From SVTX01 sp045653805 (GTDB lineage: Bacteria > Bacillota > Clostridia > Oscillospirales > CAG-272), in contig JAZOMF010000084.1 of NCBI GenBank assembly GCA_045653805.1, forward strand, positions 16,216 to 80,215: 64,000 nucleotides of DNA. The letters are read 5' to 3'. The translations under genes and the position numbers were made by a program. The number at the start of each line of letters is the position of its first letter. The first letter of the stretch is position 1. Shown in pieces: positions 7,375-16,038 of the stretch. The notes beneath the pieces are model-generated. The model saw only the letters and a program-made list of their open reading frames with translations. It was not told the origin of the DNA and searched no databases.

Positions 7375-8616
7375 TCAGAACGCCCAAAGTCCGTTTTCAA
7401 AGATAACGAACTCACTACCGTCCTTCTTGATACCGATAATAGACATGTCATCGGTTCCTACCATAAAGTCAACGTGGAGGGCAGAATCGTTAACGCCCAT
7501 CTCGGTCAACTGCTCCTTGGTGTAGTTCTGGTAGTCCTTGACGGTATTGGTGTAGCCTGCACCGATTGCAAAGTGACAAGCGGCATTCTCATCGAAAAGG
7601 GTCTCATAGAACATAATACCGCTCTCACGAATGGGGGAGTTGTAAGGAACGAATGCGCACTCGCCAAGTCTGGACGCGCCCTCGTCCATGCTGATCATAG
7701 TATTAAGCAGAGCCTCGTTCTTTTCAGCCTTAGCCTCAACTACCTTACCGCCCTCAAATCTCATGCTGAAGTTGTCGATGATCTCGCCTCTCCAAGAAAG
7801 GGGCATGGAGGAATAAACGATCCCCTCTGCAACTCCTGCCTTGGGGGTAGCAAAGACCTCCTCGGTAGGAATATTGGGATTGAAATATTCGCCGCCGAGA
7901 GTATGCTCTCCACCGCCCAAAAAGTTTCCGTTTTCAAGGAGACCTACGCGAAAGTCGGTTCCGTTTGCGGACTTGTAGCGAAGCTCAACAAGACCTGCAT
8001 TGTTGAGGATCTCGCAACGCTTGCTGATGTTCTCATTGTGCTTGTCCCACTCGCCAACAGCATCAAGGATATTGCCGTCCTTGTCTATAACGCGAGATGC
8101 GAGAAGGATCGCGCTCCAAAGCTTTTCAACCGCTACGCTGACTCTCTCACCGGGGAATATCTTCTTTGCCCAAGCATTACCGGGAACAGCCGCGATGCAC
8201 CACTTATATTTGTTGTCCATTTTCTCTCTGTAGGGCTTGATGATCTTCTGCTTTGCGATCATAGAAGCCGCCATCTTCTTCTGGTTGATGCCCTTGAGAC
8301 CGTCGGGGTCATCGCTGGCAAGATAAAGCATGGCGGGGTTCTTTTCAAGTCTAAACTTGAGTTTCTCCTCCTCAAACGCCTCAACTGTACCGAGAAGCTT
8401 CTGGCTCATGTTGTTAACGTTGAGCTTGGTGAGGGGCTGATAAGACCATTCTACCATAACTCTCGCCGCCTTTGCGCGGTAGCACTCCTCAACAACCATC
8501 TTTACGAATTCGGGCTGATCGAGTCCTGCATTTACTATAACGTAGTCGCCCTTCTTAACGGCAATTCCGCTCTTTACGAGCAGTCGGGCATATTCTCTCA
8601 AAACTGTCTTTTTCAT
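7375..8616 (-). CDS. M29 family metallo-aminopeptidase (AmpS/PepS type)
   Basis: A 413-residue cytoplasmic aminopeptidase that removes N-terminal residues from peptides, using two metal ions. Family marks are the N-terminal LREYARLLVKSGIAVKKGD and YVIVNAGLDQPEFVKMVVEE, and the C-terminal metal-binding region: DEGASRLGECAFVPYNSPI, CHFAIGAGY and ALHVDFMVGTDDMSI, where the Glu, His and Asp ligands fall. The length is typical. The start is placed at MKKTVLREYA, after AAGAGGT; an in-frame extension of 15 codons has no ribosome-binding site. It lies 43 bases downstream of nothing on its strand except the GH39-like gene that follows it, and likely feeds peptide nutrition or turnover. Confidence 0.88.
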   Translation of the reverse strand: MKKTVLREYARLLVKSGIAVKKGDYVIVNAGLDQPEFVKMVVEECYRAKAARVMVEWSYQPLTKLNVNNMSQKLLGTVEAFEEEKLKFRLEKNPAMLYLASDDPDGLKGINQKKMAASMIAKQKIIKPYREKMDNKYKWCIAAVPGNAWAKKIFPGERVSVAVEKLWSAILLASRVIDKDGNILDAVGEWDKHNENISKRCEILNNAGLVELRYKSANGTDFRVGLLENGNFLGGGEHTLGGEYFNPNIPTEEVFATPKAGVAEGIVYSSMPLSWRGEIIDNFSMRFEGGKVVEAKAEKNEALLNTMISMDEGASRLGECAFVPYNSPIRESGIMFYETLFDENAACHFAIGAGYTNTVKDYQNYTKEQLTEMGVNDSALHVDFMVGTDDMSIIGIKKDGSEFVIFENGLWAF

Positions 8617-8689
8617 AACGATAATACCTCTTAATTTCTTATTTTCGCGGCAAAGCCACACTTTTAGTATATTACTTCAAGATAAAGCC

Positions 8690-9619
8690 TTATCTTTTTG
8701 ATATGCAGTTTATCTGCACAAGCGCATTTTGTCTGTGCTTTCTGATAATTATGTCAAGTATCAATCCTATCGCAAAGTAAATGATAGACGCAAGCACCAC
8801 CACGGTTGAAACTATCAAGGTGGGCATACGCGTTACCAGACCCGTTTGCAGATATTCGACAAATATCCAGGTAAACAATCCCGCTCCCGACGCAAAAAGC
8901 AAGGCAGAAATGATACCGAAGAACATCATGGGGCGATAATTCTTGAACATTCTGAAGATAGTTCCGATAACTCGCATTCCGTCCTTGATGGTGTTGAGCT
9001 TGGAAACACTGCCCTCGGGGCGGTCTCTGTACTGAACGGGTATTTCACAAATATTGAATTTCTTGTCAAGAGCATTGATGGTCATTTCGGTCTCAACCTC
9101 AAAGCCGTTGCTCTCGATAGGCATAAGTTTAACGAAATCGTAGCTAAAGGCTCTGTATCCCGTCATAATATCCTTAACGTCTCCCGAGAAAAGCTTATTG
9201 ATAAGCCAACGAACCAATCTGTTGCCAAAATTATGGAAGGCGCGCTTGTTTTCCACGAAATAGGTTGAGGAAAGTCGGTCTCCGATGACCATATCCATGT
9301 TCTCCTCAAGCACAAGTCTTGCCATCTCTCGCGCATGCTCGGCAGGATAGGTATCGTCTCCGTCTGCCATAATATAGCAATCGGCGTCTATCTGACGAAA
9401 CATACTGCGAATCACGTTACCCTTACCCTGTCGGTACTCATTTCTTACCACAACGCCCTCAATAGAAGAGGCGATCTCCGCGGTGCGGTCGGTGGAATTA
9501 TTATTATAAACGTAGATAGTCGCCTCGGGCAGCTCGCGCCGAAAGTCACGAATGACCTTCTCGATAGTCTGCTCTTCATTATAACACGGTAAAAGCACCG
9601 CGATCCTTTTGTCAGTCAT
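8690..9619 (-). CDS. GT2 family glycosyltransferase with two C-terminal membrane helices (polyprenyl-phosphate sugar transferase type)
   Basis: A 309-residue enzyme with a GT-A domain (about 1-225): VLLPCYNEEQTIEKVI, YVYNNNSTDRTAEIA, the metal-binding IMADGDDTYP, and ITGYRAFSYDFVK. Two membrane helices follow (about 230-255 and 265-290). This layout is that of dolichyl/undecaprenyl-phosphate mannose or glucose synthases (DPM1, GtrB), which load a sugar on a lipid carrier at the inner membrane face. The next gene in the same direction, upstream by 37 bases, encodes a large polytopic protein that may use such a lipid-linked sugar. GGAG lies before the ATG. Confidence 0.87.
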   Translation of the reverse strand: MTDKRIAVLLPCYNEEQTIEKVIRDFRRELPEATIYVYNNNSTDRTAEIASSIEGVVVRNEYRQGKGNVIRSMFRQIDADCYIMADGDDTYPAEHAREMARLVLEENMDMVIGDRLSSTYFVENKRAFHNFGNRLVRWLINKLFSGDVKDIMTGYRAFSYDFVKLMPIESNGFEVETEMTINALDKKFNICEIPVQYRDRPEGSVSKLNTIKDGMRVIGTIFRMFKNYRPMMFFGIISALLFASGAGLFTWIFVEYLQTGLVTRMPTLIVSTVVVLASIIYFAIGLILDIIIRKHRQNALVQINCISKR

Positions 9620-9656
9620 CTTTATTCTCCATTCTGCCCGATAGGGCTATCGAATT

Positions 9657-11951
9657 TTAGCAATACCAGAACATATAAGGTATTACCTGTTCTATATCCA
9701 CGACACGCATTACCAGCGCGCCCTGATATATAACCATTGCTACCGCACAGATCAAAAGTCCCGCGCGCATGGCATAATGCGCTTTATCGTTCTTGAAATG
9801 ATCGATCATCGCCAGCACTATAAACGCCGCCGACATATAGAGCATAAGCGAGAAATCCGCAAAATAGCGCTGCAATATTCCCGCAAACTGTGCATCCAGC
9901 AGGGGGGTTATGATCCCTATTGCAGTAAGGACAAGCACCGGTGCTAAAACCTTGTACTTTTTCAAAATATCCTTTACAAACGGGATAAGGAATATGCTCA
10001 GAAGCAATGGCGAATACGCGAATATTCCGCCGTAGGTGCTCTCTCTAATAGTCACTCCCATATACGAGCTGTCGAAATCAGCATATCGGATAAAGGGGAA
10101 GGTTGCCGTCATCTTGGGAAATTGAAGGAGATAGGAGTACACCGCAGGGAACATTCTCTCCCAAACGAAGCCTCTGGAGGTCATATCGTTGGTGGTTAGA
10201 TTGTAATTCGCTCCAAAATCAAAGGGAGAATCAAATCGACTGTAATTATACCACATCATTCCCGCCGCAACTATGATATATGGCAGTGCAAACGCCAGCG
10301 CGTTCATAATAGATGTGCTCTTGAATATCCGCTTCTCCTTGAGAGCCGAGACGGTCTCTCCCCAGAAGAAAGGAATAGCCAGCGCCGAGAACAGCAGCAG
10401 ATTAGGTCTGCATCCCGACACAAACGCCATACAAAGAGATCCGAGAATAAGCTTGGGGATGCGGAGCGTCTTACTGCTAAGTGCGGACAGCCAAAGCGCC
10501 AGACCGCAAACGGTAAATGCAAGTGCCGCCATGATCGGAACCGAATACATATCGGCATAGGACACCATAAAGAGTAGTCCGCTTCCGTTTACAACGAGGA
10601 GCGAGATCACCAAATAGGAAATATAGGATATGCCTATATTGGGGAAATAATGCTTGATAAGCTGCTTTATGAAGGCGAAGCAGCCCGCAATAAAGATTAT
10701 CGCAAAAATAAACAGCGCTATATCGTTGGGAAGATTTTCGCCCGTCAGCACGAAATAAGGCAGATAGGTCAAAAGACAGGGGATCACACCGAAATAGACG
10801 TAATAATGCCCGTTATACAGCGCGGCATCCCAATAATACGCCTTACCCTGTGCTCGTCTCAATGCGTAGTCATAAGGGTTTTCCATATCCAAAAGGAACT
10901 GGGGCACCTCTTCTTCAAGGTACAAATGACCATTAAGGAATGACTGTGCAAGCTGTTGATATTGAGCCTGATGCTTGGCAAGAAGCTCCAGATAATGCTT
11001 GGATGAGGATATAATGAGGAATATCATCAATATCTCAACGCACACCACTGCCGCCGTCGTGGCCGTCTGCCAAGGTGAATCATTCAGCTTTGCTTTGTGC
11101 GCGGGGCTTCCCGGAAGAGCGAGGCTCAACAGGAGCGCCACTGCAAAAAGCAGCACCACGCGACCTATGTCAAAATTAAAGGGCTTGGGTGTGTTGACCG
11201 CAATACTCTTCACGGTCATATCGGCTTCGACCGAGCCATCGGGAGTAAATGTCAGCTTTACCTTATCGGTTCTTCCCCTAAGCTGCATGGGAATATACTG
11301 TGAGGGGGAGTCAGGGTAGACCCTGCGGCTCGGCATAGACGTGATATAAAGCTCGTTGGCTTTGTCGGTCGCCTCGACCTTCACCGTATAAGGAATTTCC
11401 TCGCCCTGTGCGTTCACCATAGTTATATCAAGATAAAGATTTTGGAAGTCGATGAGTATATTCTCGGACTCAAAAACCGCCACCTTACCCTTGTTTATAT
11501 GATATTTGCCATCTGCCGACGAGGAGGATGCCGAAATTTTGCCGAATCTGTTCAGATCCAGCGAATTATATTCGTGAGACTGTATCGCTCTGGAATTGAA
11601 AGCAAACACCTCAGCGGAAATAACGCAAATGAGGCATATCAACGCCATCCATGCAAGCTTTTCCATCCCTACCCTTTTTTTAAGCAAGGACAGACAGATC
11701 GAAAGCGCAACCACCGCTACGGATATTCCCGCAAGGATCAGCAGCTTGTACCACGTCATATTCAATATGACGAAATAATCATAATTTACCGCCATAAGCA
11801 GTATCAGTGACACCACCACTTCAATTATAAGCTTTTTCCCGAAATTCAAGCTGAATATGCAACGCTTGAACCCAACGCCTCGCCCATTCAGCAGAAATTC
11901 CCCGCCAACGGCAAGACCGATCAAAAAAATAATACCGAACGCTAAAAGCAT
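9657..11951 (-). CDS. Large polytopic membrane protein, possible GT-C-type glycosyltransferase
   Basis: A 764-residue protein with roughly 14-16 membrane segments and one extracytoplasmic domain of about 110 residues after the first four (around SSSADGKYHINKGKVAVFES to SVEADMTVKSIAVNTP). A second external loop has NPYDYALRRAQGKAYYWDAA and LYNGHYYVYFGVIP, which resembles the loop of membrane glycosyltransferases that take lipid-linked sugars, but I cannot pick out a definite catalytic Asp/Glu pair. It precedes and probably is co-transcribed with the GT2 gene, a common pairing of sugar-lipid synthase and acceptor transferase. Target polymer unknown. Confidence 0.6.
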   Translation of the reverse strand: MLLAFGIIFLIGLAVGGEFLLNGRGVGFKRCIFSLNFGKKLIIEVVVSLILLMAVNYDYFVILNMTWYKLLILAGISVAVVALSICLSLLKKRVGMEKLAWMALICLICVISAEVFAFNSRAIQSHEYNSLDLNRFGKISASSSSADGKYHINKGKVAVFESENILIDFQNLYLDITMVNAQGEEIPYTVKVEATDKANELYITSMPSRRVYPDSPSQYIPMQLRGRTDKVKLTFTPDGSVEADMTVKSIAVNTPKPFNFDIGRVVLLFAVALLLSLALPGSPAHKAKLNDSPWQTATTAAVVCVEILMIFLIISSSKHYLELLAKHQAQYQQLAQSFLNGHLYLEEEVPQFLLDMENPYDYALRRAQGKAYYWDAALYNGHYYVYFGVIPCLLTYLPYFVLTGENLPNDIALFIFAIIFIAGCFAFIKQLIKHYFPNIGISYISYLVISLLVVNGSGLLFMVSYADMYSVPIMAALAFTVCGLALWLSALSSKTLRIPKLILGSLCMAFVSGCRPNLLLFSALAIPFFWGETVSALKEKRIFKSTSIMNALAFALPYIIVAAGMMWYNYSRFDSPFDFGANYNLTTNDMTSRGFVWERMFPAVYSYLLQFPKMTATFPFIRYADFDSSYMGVTIRESTYGGIFAYSPLLLSIFLIPFVKDILKKYKVLAPVLVLTAIGIITPLLDAQFAGILQRYFADFSLMLYMSAAFIVLAMIDHFKNDKAHYAMRAGLLICAVAMVIYQGALVMRVVDIEQVIPYMFWYC

Positions 11952-12088
11952 ACGTAAATCTCCATAAAACGTTTATTAGGTGAACACAATAATATCAACT
12001 TTAATTTTACCACACATATACATCATTGTCAAGGGTATTTCACCCGAAATGCTCTGCTCCTCTCCGTCGCCTGGCACAAGAGCAAACA

Positions 12089-12115
12089 AGCCGTCCTGCC
12101 AATGACAGGACGGCT
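12089..12115 (-). terminator. Terminator-like hairpin after the spore-protein gene
   Basis: AGCCGTCCTG pairs perfectly with CAGGACGGCT over a seven-base loop, 28 bases past the stop codon. The following minus-strand sequence (TGTTTGC) has only a weak T-run. Confidence 0.6.
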
Positions 12116-12142
12116 CCAACCATTAATCAGGTCTAGCTTTAA

Positions 12143-12328
12143 TTACTTTGCCTGAATAGAGTTTTCGTAGGATTCGATCATCTTCTTAACCATCTGACCG
12201 CCGATGGAACCTGCCTGACGAGCGGTGAGGTCACCGTTGTAACCGCCATTGTTGAGGTTTACGCCTACTTCGCTTGCTGCCTGCATCTTGAACTGTTCAA
12301 GAGCCTTCTTAGCATTCTTGTTTGCCAT
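12143..12328 (-). CDS. Alpha/beta-type small acid-soluble spore protein (SASP)
   Basis: A 61-residue protein with the SASP signature: NAKKALEQFKMQAASEVGV, then LTARQAGSIGGQMVKKMIE. These proteins coat DNA in the forespore and protect it from UV and damage; the Glu-Val (SEVGV) site is where the germination protease GPR cuts. The start follows AAGGAG at seven bases; a longer frame of 93 codons begins inside the upstream region and is rejected. It indicates that the organism, or a recent ancestor, forms endospores. Expression is expected from a forespore sigma-G promoter, but I could not identify one with confidence. Confidence 0.93.
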   Translation of the reverse strand: MANKNAKKALEQFKMQAASEVGVNLNNGGYNGDLTARQAGSIGGQMVKKMIESYENSIQAK

Positions 12329-12573
12329 AATATTTCTCCTTGCAGTCTCCCTTGTGGGAAACCTTAATTCTATATTGAATCTATAATAAATCGAGCCGCG
12401 CCGCAAGACGATAGATTTAGCCAAAAAGCCTGCGGCGCAGGATTTGCATTATCCAGAAACCGTTCTCAAGCGTTTGCGAAATCAACTCACTTCGCGTCTC
12501 TGATATTATTATGTCGCGCGAAAAAATAAAAATGTATGGCAAAATGAGGATTTTTTAAATCGCTACAACACAA

Positions 12574-12601
12574 AAAGCCCGCATCAAAAGATACGAGCTT
12601 T
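12574..12601 (-). terminator. Rho-independent terminator of the Rnf operon
   Basis: On the minus strand AAAGCTCGTATC and GATGCGGGCTTT pair (two G-T pairs) around TTTT and run into TTTTTGTG. It lies 17 bases after the stop of the last operon gene. The 240 bases between it and the spore-protein gene hold a short GC-rich palindrome near 12428-12441 and nothing else I can name. Confidence 0.7.
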
Positions 12602-12617
12602 TCATCATAAAAAATCA

Positions 12618-13115
12618 TTAGAATTTAACTTTTTCAAGGCGTTTGACAAGCAACCCTGCAATCAAACCGATGGCGGCACCTGCAGCTGTTCCGCTGACAA
12701 TAAGCAACGGAAGCTCCAGCGCAAGTCCGGGAGTTTGATACCAGATGCACACCGCTATTATCTGTCCAACGTTGTGAAGGACTCCGCCGACAATACTTAC
12801 CGCAATGCACGAAAACCAGTTTGTCTTTTTGAGCAAAATGATTCCCAGCAGGCTCAGTGCCGCGCCGGAAAGGCTCAAAACCAAGCCTGTAACGTTGGAA
12901 AATCCGCAGGCAAACATCAGCAATACACGAATGACACTTACTATCACTGTTTCCTTCCAACCACACTTGTAAAGCAAAACCATCAATACAAGATTGGGAA
13001 ATCCTGCCTTAAATCCGGTATTGGTAGCAAAAAACGGAATCTGGCTTTCCACGAAGGAAAGAACCATTGCGAGTGCAATACACACGCCTATGAAAGCAAC
13101 TTTTTTTGTTTTCAC
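12618..13115 (-). CDS. Gx transporter family membrane protein
   Basis: A 165-residue protein with five or six membrane helices. It matches the Gx transporter family (formerly heptaprenyl diphosphate synthase component I): AFIGVCIALAMVLSFVESQI, the conserved GFPNLVLMVLLY, IRVLLM..GFSNVTGLVLSLSG, and GGVLHNVGQIIAV. The substrate of the family is not established; a role in supplying an isoprenoid, quinone or flavin precursor has been proposed from neighbourhoods. It follows the NusG-II gene by 28 bases, a pairing seen widely in Clostridia near Rnf, ApbE or quinone genes. Last gene of the operon. Confidence 0.82.
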   Translation of the reverse strand: MKTKKVAFIGVCIALAMVLSFVESQIPFFATNTGFKAGFPNLVLMVLLYKCGWKETVIVSVIRVLLMFACGFSNVTGLVLSLSGAALSLLGIILLKKTNWFSCIAVSIVGGVLHNVGQIIAVCIWYQTPGLALELPLLIVSGTAAGAAIGLIAGLLVKRLEKVKF

Positions 13116-13143
13116 TTGATTCTCTCCTTTCGTGAAACGTTAA

Positions 13144-13539
13144 TTATTGACCAACGACAATTTCGGGATCGGTTTCCTCTCCGCTATCGTCTGTATTAAG
13201 TTTGTGCACAGTTACTATAAGGTCATTCACAGTACACACTATTTCCTGCCCATCTTTACTGATCTTTCCTTGTCTGGTACAATCGCCCTTAATTTTAGGG
13301 CAATCTCCGTAGATCATCCAAGCCTTTCCGCCTTCAATTTTCAAGATGTTAGTTCCGCCGTTCAAGGTATATTCACCGTTTTCCGATAGGTTGAACCTGG
13401 CGATTTCATGGCGATTCGTGCCCTCACCAACTGTTACGACAACGTAGTCGCCTTCTTCTTGAAAAAGCTTAATACCAACAAATGTTGAAATTGCGACCGC
13501 TAAAATAACACCTATGAGAATAAAATCTCTTTTCTTCAT
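13144..13539 (-). CDS. NusG domain II-containing exported protein
   Basis: A 131-residue protein: one N-terminal membrane helix or signal anchor (DFILIGVILAVAISTFVGI) and a small beta-rich domain (YTLNGGTNILKIEGGKAWM, CPKIKGDCTRQGKIS, EIVCTVNDLIVTVH) typical of stand-alone NusG-II proteins. Two cysteines in DCPKIKGDCTRQG are conserved in the family. Function unknown; it is usually next to a Gx transporter, as here. Its ATG overlaps the rnfA stop codon (TGATG), so translation is probably coupled to RnfA. It occupies the position where rnfB normally stands. Confidence 0.82.
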   Translation of the reverse strand: MKKRDFILIGVILAVAISTFVGIKLFQEEGDYVVVTVGEGTNRHEIARFNLSENGEYTLNGGTNILKIEGGKAWMIYGDCPKIKGDCTRQGKISKDGQEIVCTVNDLIVTVHKLNTDDSGEETDPEIVVGQ

Positions 13540-14105
13540 CAGAAGCTGAAGGTGAGAGCCATGCAAGCGAGAACCATCATGCCCGCGGTGAGGAGTGCGA
13601 TAGGCAGACCTCTGAAGGGTGCGGGGATAGCGTCCTCGTCAACGGGAACGTCCTTAAGCTTAGCGTAAACGGTCATGGTGAGCATAAAGCCGATACCTAC
13701 GCAGATAGAAGTTACGATAGCGGTAACGAAATCAGCGTGAGTGTTGTGGATACAAATACCGAGAACCGCGCCGTTGATAGCGAACTTAACGAAGTCGGAC
13801 TTGCAGTAGTTATCTAGAATTCTCTTTGCGATAAGGTGAAGAACTTCAACAACAACAAGCACAACTACAACGAACACCATGGTCTGGAGGTAAGGAACCT
13901 TCGCAAGCACGTAGGTGTTGAGAGGCCAGGTGATGAGAGTGGAGATGAGCATGACGAGAGTAGTGCCGAATCCAAGGGTAAGAGATCTTCTGGAGGAGCG
14001 CTCGTTTTCAAGAACCGCACCGGTTCCAAGGCACTCGATAAGTGCAATATTTTCAGAGAATATGCTCGCAAGCAAAATTGCAAGAATAGTATTGAAATCC
14101 AACAT
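13539..14105 (-). CDS. rnfA: Rnf complex subunit A
   Basis: A 188-residue integral membrane protein with six helices. RnfA with RnfE forms the intramembrane pair that holds a [2Fe-2S] cluster and moves electrons across the membrane. Diagnostic stretches are LLASIFSENIALIECLGTG near the N-terminus and GAVLGICIHNTHADFVTAIV in the middle. The Rnf complex couples ferredoxin:NAD+ oxidoreduction to export of Na+ or H+. The gene starts three bases after rnfE. Confidence 0.92.
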   Translation of the reverse strand: MLDFNTILAILLASIFSENIALIECLGTGAVLENERSSRRSLTLGFGTTLVMLISTLITWPLNTYVLAKVPYLQTMVFVVVVLVVVEVLHLIAKRILDNYCKSDFVKFAINGAVLGICIHNTHADFVTAIVTSICVGIGFMLTMTVYAKLKDVPVDEDAIPAPFRGLPIALLTAGMMVLACMALTFSF

Positions 14106-14107
14106 TA

Positions 14108-14728
14108 TCAGTTACCCTCCTTTTCTTCGTTCTCTTCAAGATGGTGGTGGAGACCTGTGATCTTGTTGATAACCGCCATAACGATCGCAAGAACAAGATA
14201 GCCGCCAAATGCACCCGCAATTGCGGAGATCTTGTAGGGCTCAAGCCACTCGATAGCGTTGCCCCAGATGGTAGCATTACCAAGAACCTCACGGATAAGT
14301 GCACAGATAACCATAACAACGGTAAAGAACATACCGGTAACAAGAGCGGTCTTGATAGAGGTAGACTCGCCGTTGTGGTCTGCAACCTCTTCAGCATCAC
14401 GGTAGATAACCGCGCTTACTGCAAGAGTTGCCAAGTGAACGCCCAACATTTCAACAACGTCGGGGAACCAAGCCTGCATAAGCATACCGATCACAGAAAC
14501 AAATCCGGTGATGATAAGAAGGTATGCGGGAAGCTTAGCGTATGTGGGGATGATCTTATGAAGAGCGGAAATTACGATAGAGCTGAGAAGCATCGAAACG
14601 AGCACTGCAGCACCCATGCCGAGAGCGGCACGAATGTCTGCACTGGATGCCATTACAAATCCTGCACCGAGCACAAGAAGAATAGAGGGAGTGCCCTTGA
14701 GGAGATATGAAGTTTTAGTCTTTTTCAT
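14108..14728 (-). CDS. rnfE: Rnf complex subunit E
   Basis: A 206-residue membrane protein homologous to RnfA. Family stretches include KGTPSILLVLGAGFVMASS, YAKLPAYLLIITGFVSVIGM, and LIREVLGNATIWG with EWLEPYKISAIAGAFGGYLV at the end. It pairs with RnfA around the membrane-embedded iron-sulfur cluster. Its ATG overlaps the rnfG stop (TAATG). The charged C-terminus (HHHLEENEEKEGN) faces the cytoplasm. Confidence 0.92.
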   Translation of the reverse strand: MKKTKTSYLLKGTPSILLVLGAGFVMASSADIRAALGMGAAVLVSMLLSSIVISALHKIIPTYAKLPAYLLIITGFVSVIGMLMQAWFPDVVEMLGVHLATLAVSAVIYRDAEEVADHNGESTSIKTALVTGMFFTVVMVICALIREVLGNATIWGNAIEWLEPYKISAIAGAFGGYLVLAIVMAVINKITGLHHHLEENEEKEGN

Positions 14729-16038
14729 TACTGTTCTCCTCCTTTGATAGATTCAAATGCTGCAAATGCATCCTTTGTTGCCTGCTTCATTGCGTTCCCT
14801 GTAAACGTCGCGCCGGCGATCACGGCGTTGTCACCGGTGAAGGTGTCAGCGGTAAAGCCTGCGAACGAATTCTCATATTCCTTCGCGTCAACGGTATCGT
14901 CCACGGGGAAATGCTCGGTGTCGAAGAAGAGGGTTGCGGCGCTGATCTTCACGATGGCTCCGTTTTCGTCAACGATTACGTAAATATCCATCTGATCATA
15001 GCCAACTGCTCTGGAATAGAATCCGTAGTAATTAACTTCGCCTACGGTGAACTTTGCGGCATAAACAATAGTGGTAAATCCGTCAAGAGCCAATACTTCA
15101 AATCCGTCAGCGCCATCGACAAGGCCCTTGAACTTTCTGTTTGCCTTAGACTCGAAGCTCTGCTGATTTGCAGCCGCCTGAGCCTGAGCCTCGGTTACGA
15201 GTGCTGCGTGATCTGCGGTTACTTCTACAACGACAGCCTCCTCTGCGGAGTGGTCAACACCGTATATCTTGCATGCACCGCTTGCATTTACAACTGCGAG
15301 GTAAGTAGCCTCACCCTCGGTCATAATGTATGCAAATCCTGCGCCGTTTCCTGCCTTGAGAGCCTTCTGGATGTTGCCGGAAGCAGCAGTCTCAGCAAGC
15401 TGGGCAAATCCGGGAGCCACGGTTGCGAGGTTCTCTTCAAGGATCTGAGCGTCGGACTTAACGCCTGCAACGATCATATTGTTGGAAATAAGCACGCCCA
15501 TAGCCGCAGAAACCGCGTTTTTGTACGCTACGGAAGAAGCCTTTTCCGATGTGGGATTGGCAATAAGCTCTACATCAGCCAAAGCGGAGTCTTGACCAAT
15601 GTAGGTCTGGATATAGTCATTTGTTAATATTTTCTGGTTCCAGTTGTTTCCTGCGTCATCACCGTAGCTATCGATCTGAATACCACAGATCTTACCGTCG
15701 GATGTAATACCGATAGTAGTTACAAGAGGAGAGCTGGTGTAACCGGAGGTTGCGGTAGCTCGAACTACGTAGCCGAGACCGTTCTTTTCCTTATACACAG
15801 AAAGAACGTTTGCAGGAACCTCTGTAAGAGTGGAGGCTGCAGCGTTTTCGGAGCTGTAAATAAGCGCGCCTTCGCCAAATTCTGCACCCTCGGGCATTAC
15901 TGCAAGCAGGGGAGCAAGCTCAGCGCCCGCATTGTTAGCCTCGATAATGGGACCTGTATAGAAGTTAAGTCCGAACATTGCGCCGCCGAAAACTGCGACG
16001 ATGATGAGAAGTATAAGAATTGTTTTCAAAAGCTTCAT
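14728..16038 (-). CDS. rnfG: Rnf complex subunit G, double-length with two FMN-binding-like domains
   Basis: A 436-residue protein, about twice the usual 180-220 residues of RnfG. It has an N-terminal helix (ILILLIIVAVFGGAMFGLNF) followed by two FMN-bind-type domains outside the membrane. The first (about 85-205) has GLGYVVRATATSGYTSSPLV and ITSDGKICGIQIDSYGDD but only a degenerate attachment site (SSVAYKNAV). The second (about 290-430) ends with IAGATFTGNAMKQATKDAF, a good match to the GATxT motif whose Thr receives covalent FMN from ApbE. So the C-terminal copy probably carries the flavin. Overlaps both neighbours by TAATG junctions. Confidence 0.85.
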   Translation of the reverse strand: MKLLKTILILLIIVAVFGGAMFGLNFYTGPIIEANNAGAELAPLLAVMPEGAEFGEGALIYSSENAAASTLTEVPANVLSVYKEKNGLGYVVRATATSGYTSSPLVTTIGITSDGKICGIQIDSYGDDAGNNWNQKILTNDYIQTYIGQDSALADVELIANPTSEKASSVAYKNAVSAAMGVLISNNMIVAGVKSDAQILEENLATVAPGFAQLAETAASGNIQKALKAGNGAGFAYIMTEGEATYLAVVNASGACKIYGVDHSAEEAVVVEVTADHAALVTEAQAQAAANQQSFESKANRKFKGLVDGADGFEVLALDGFTTIVYAAKFTVGEVNYYGFYSRAVGYDQMDIYVIVDENGAIVKISAATLFFDTEHFPVDDTVDAKEYENSFAGFTADTFTGDNAVIAGATFTGNAMKQATKDAFAAFESIKGGEQ

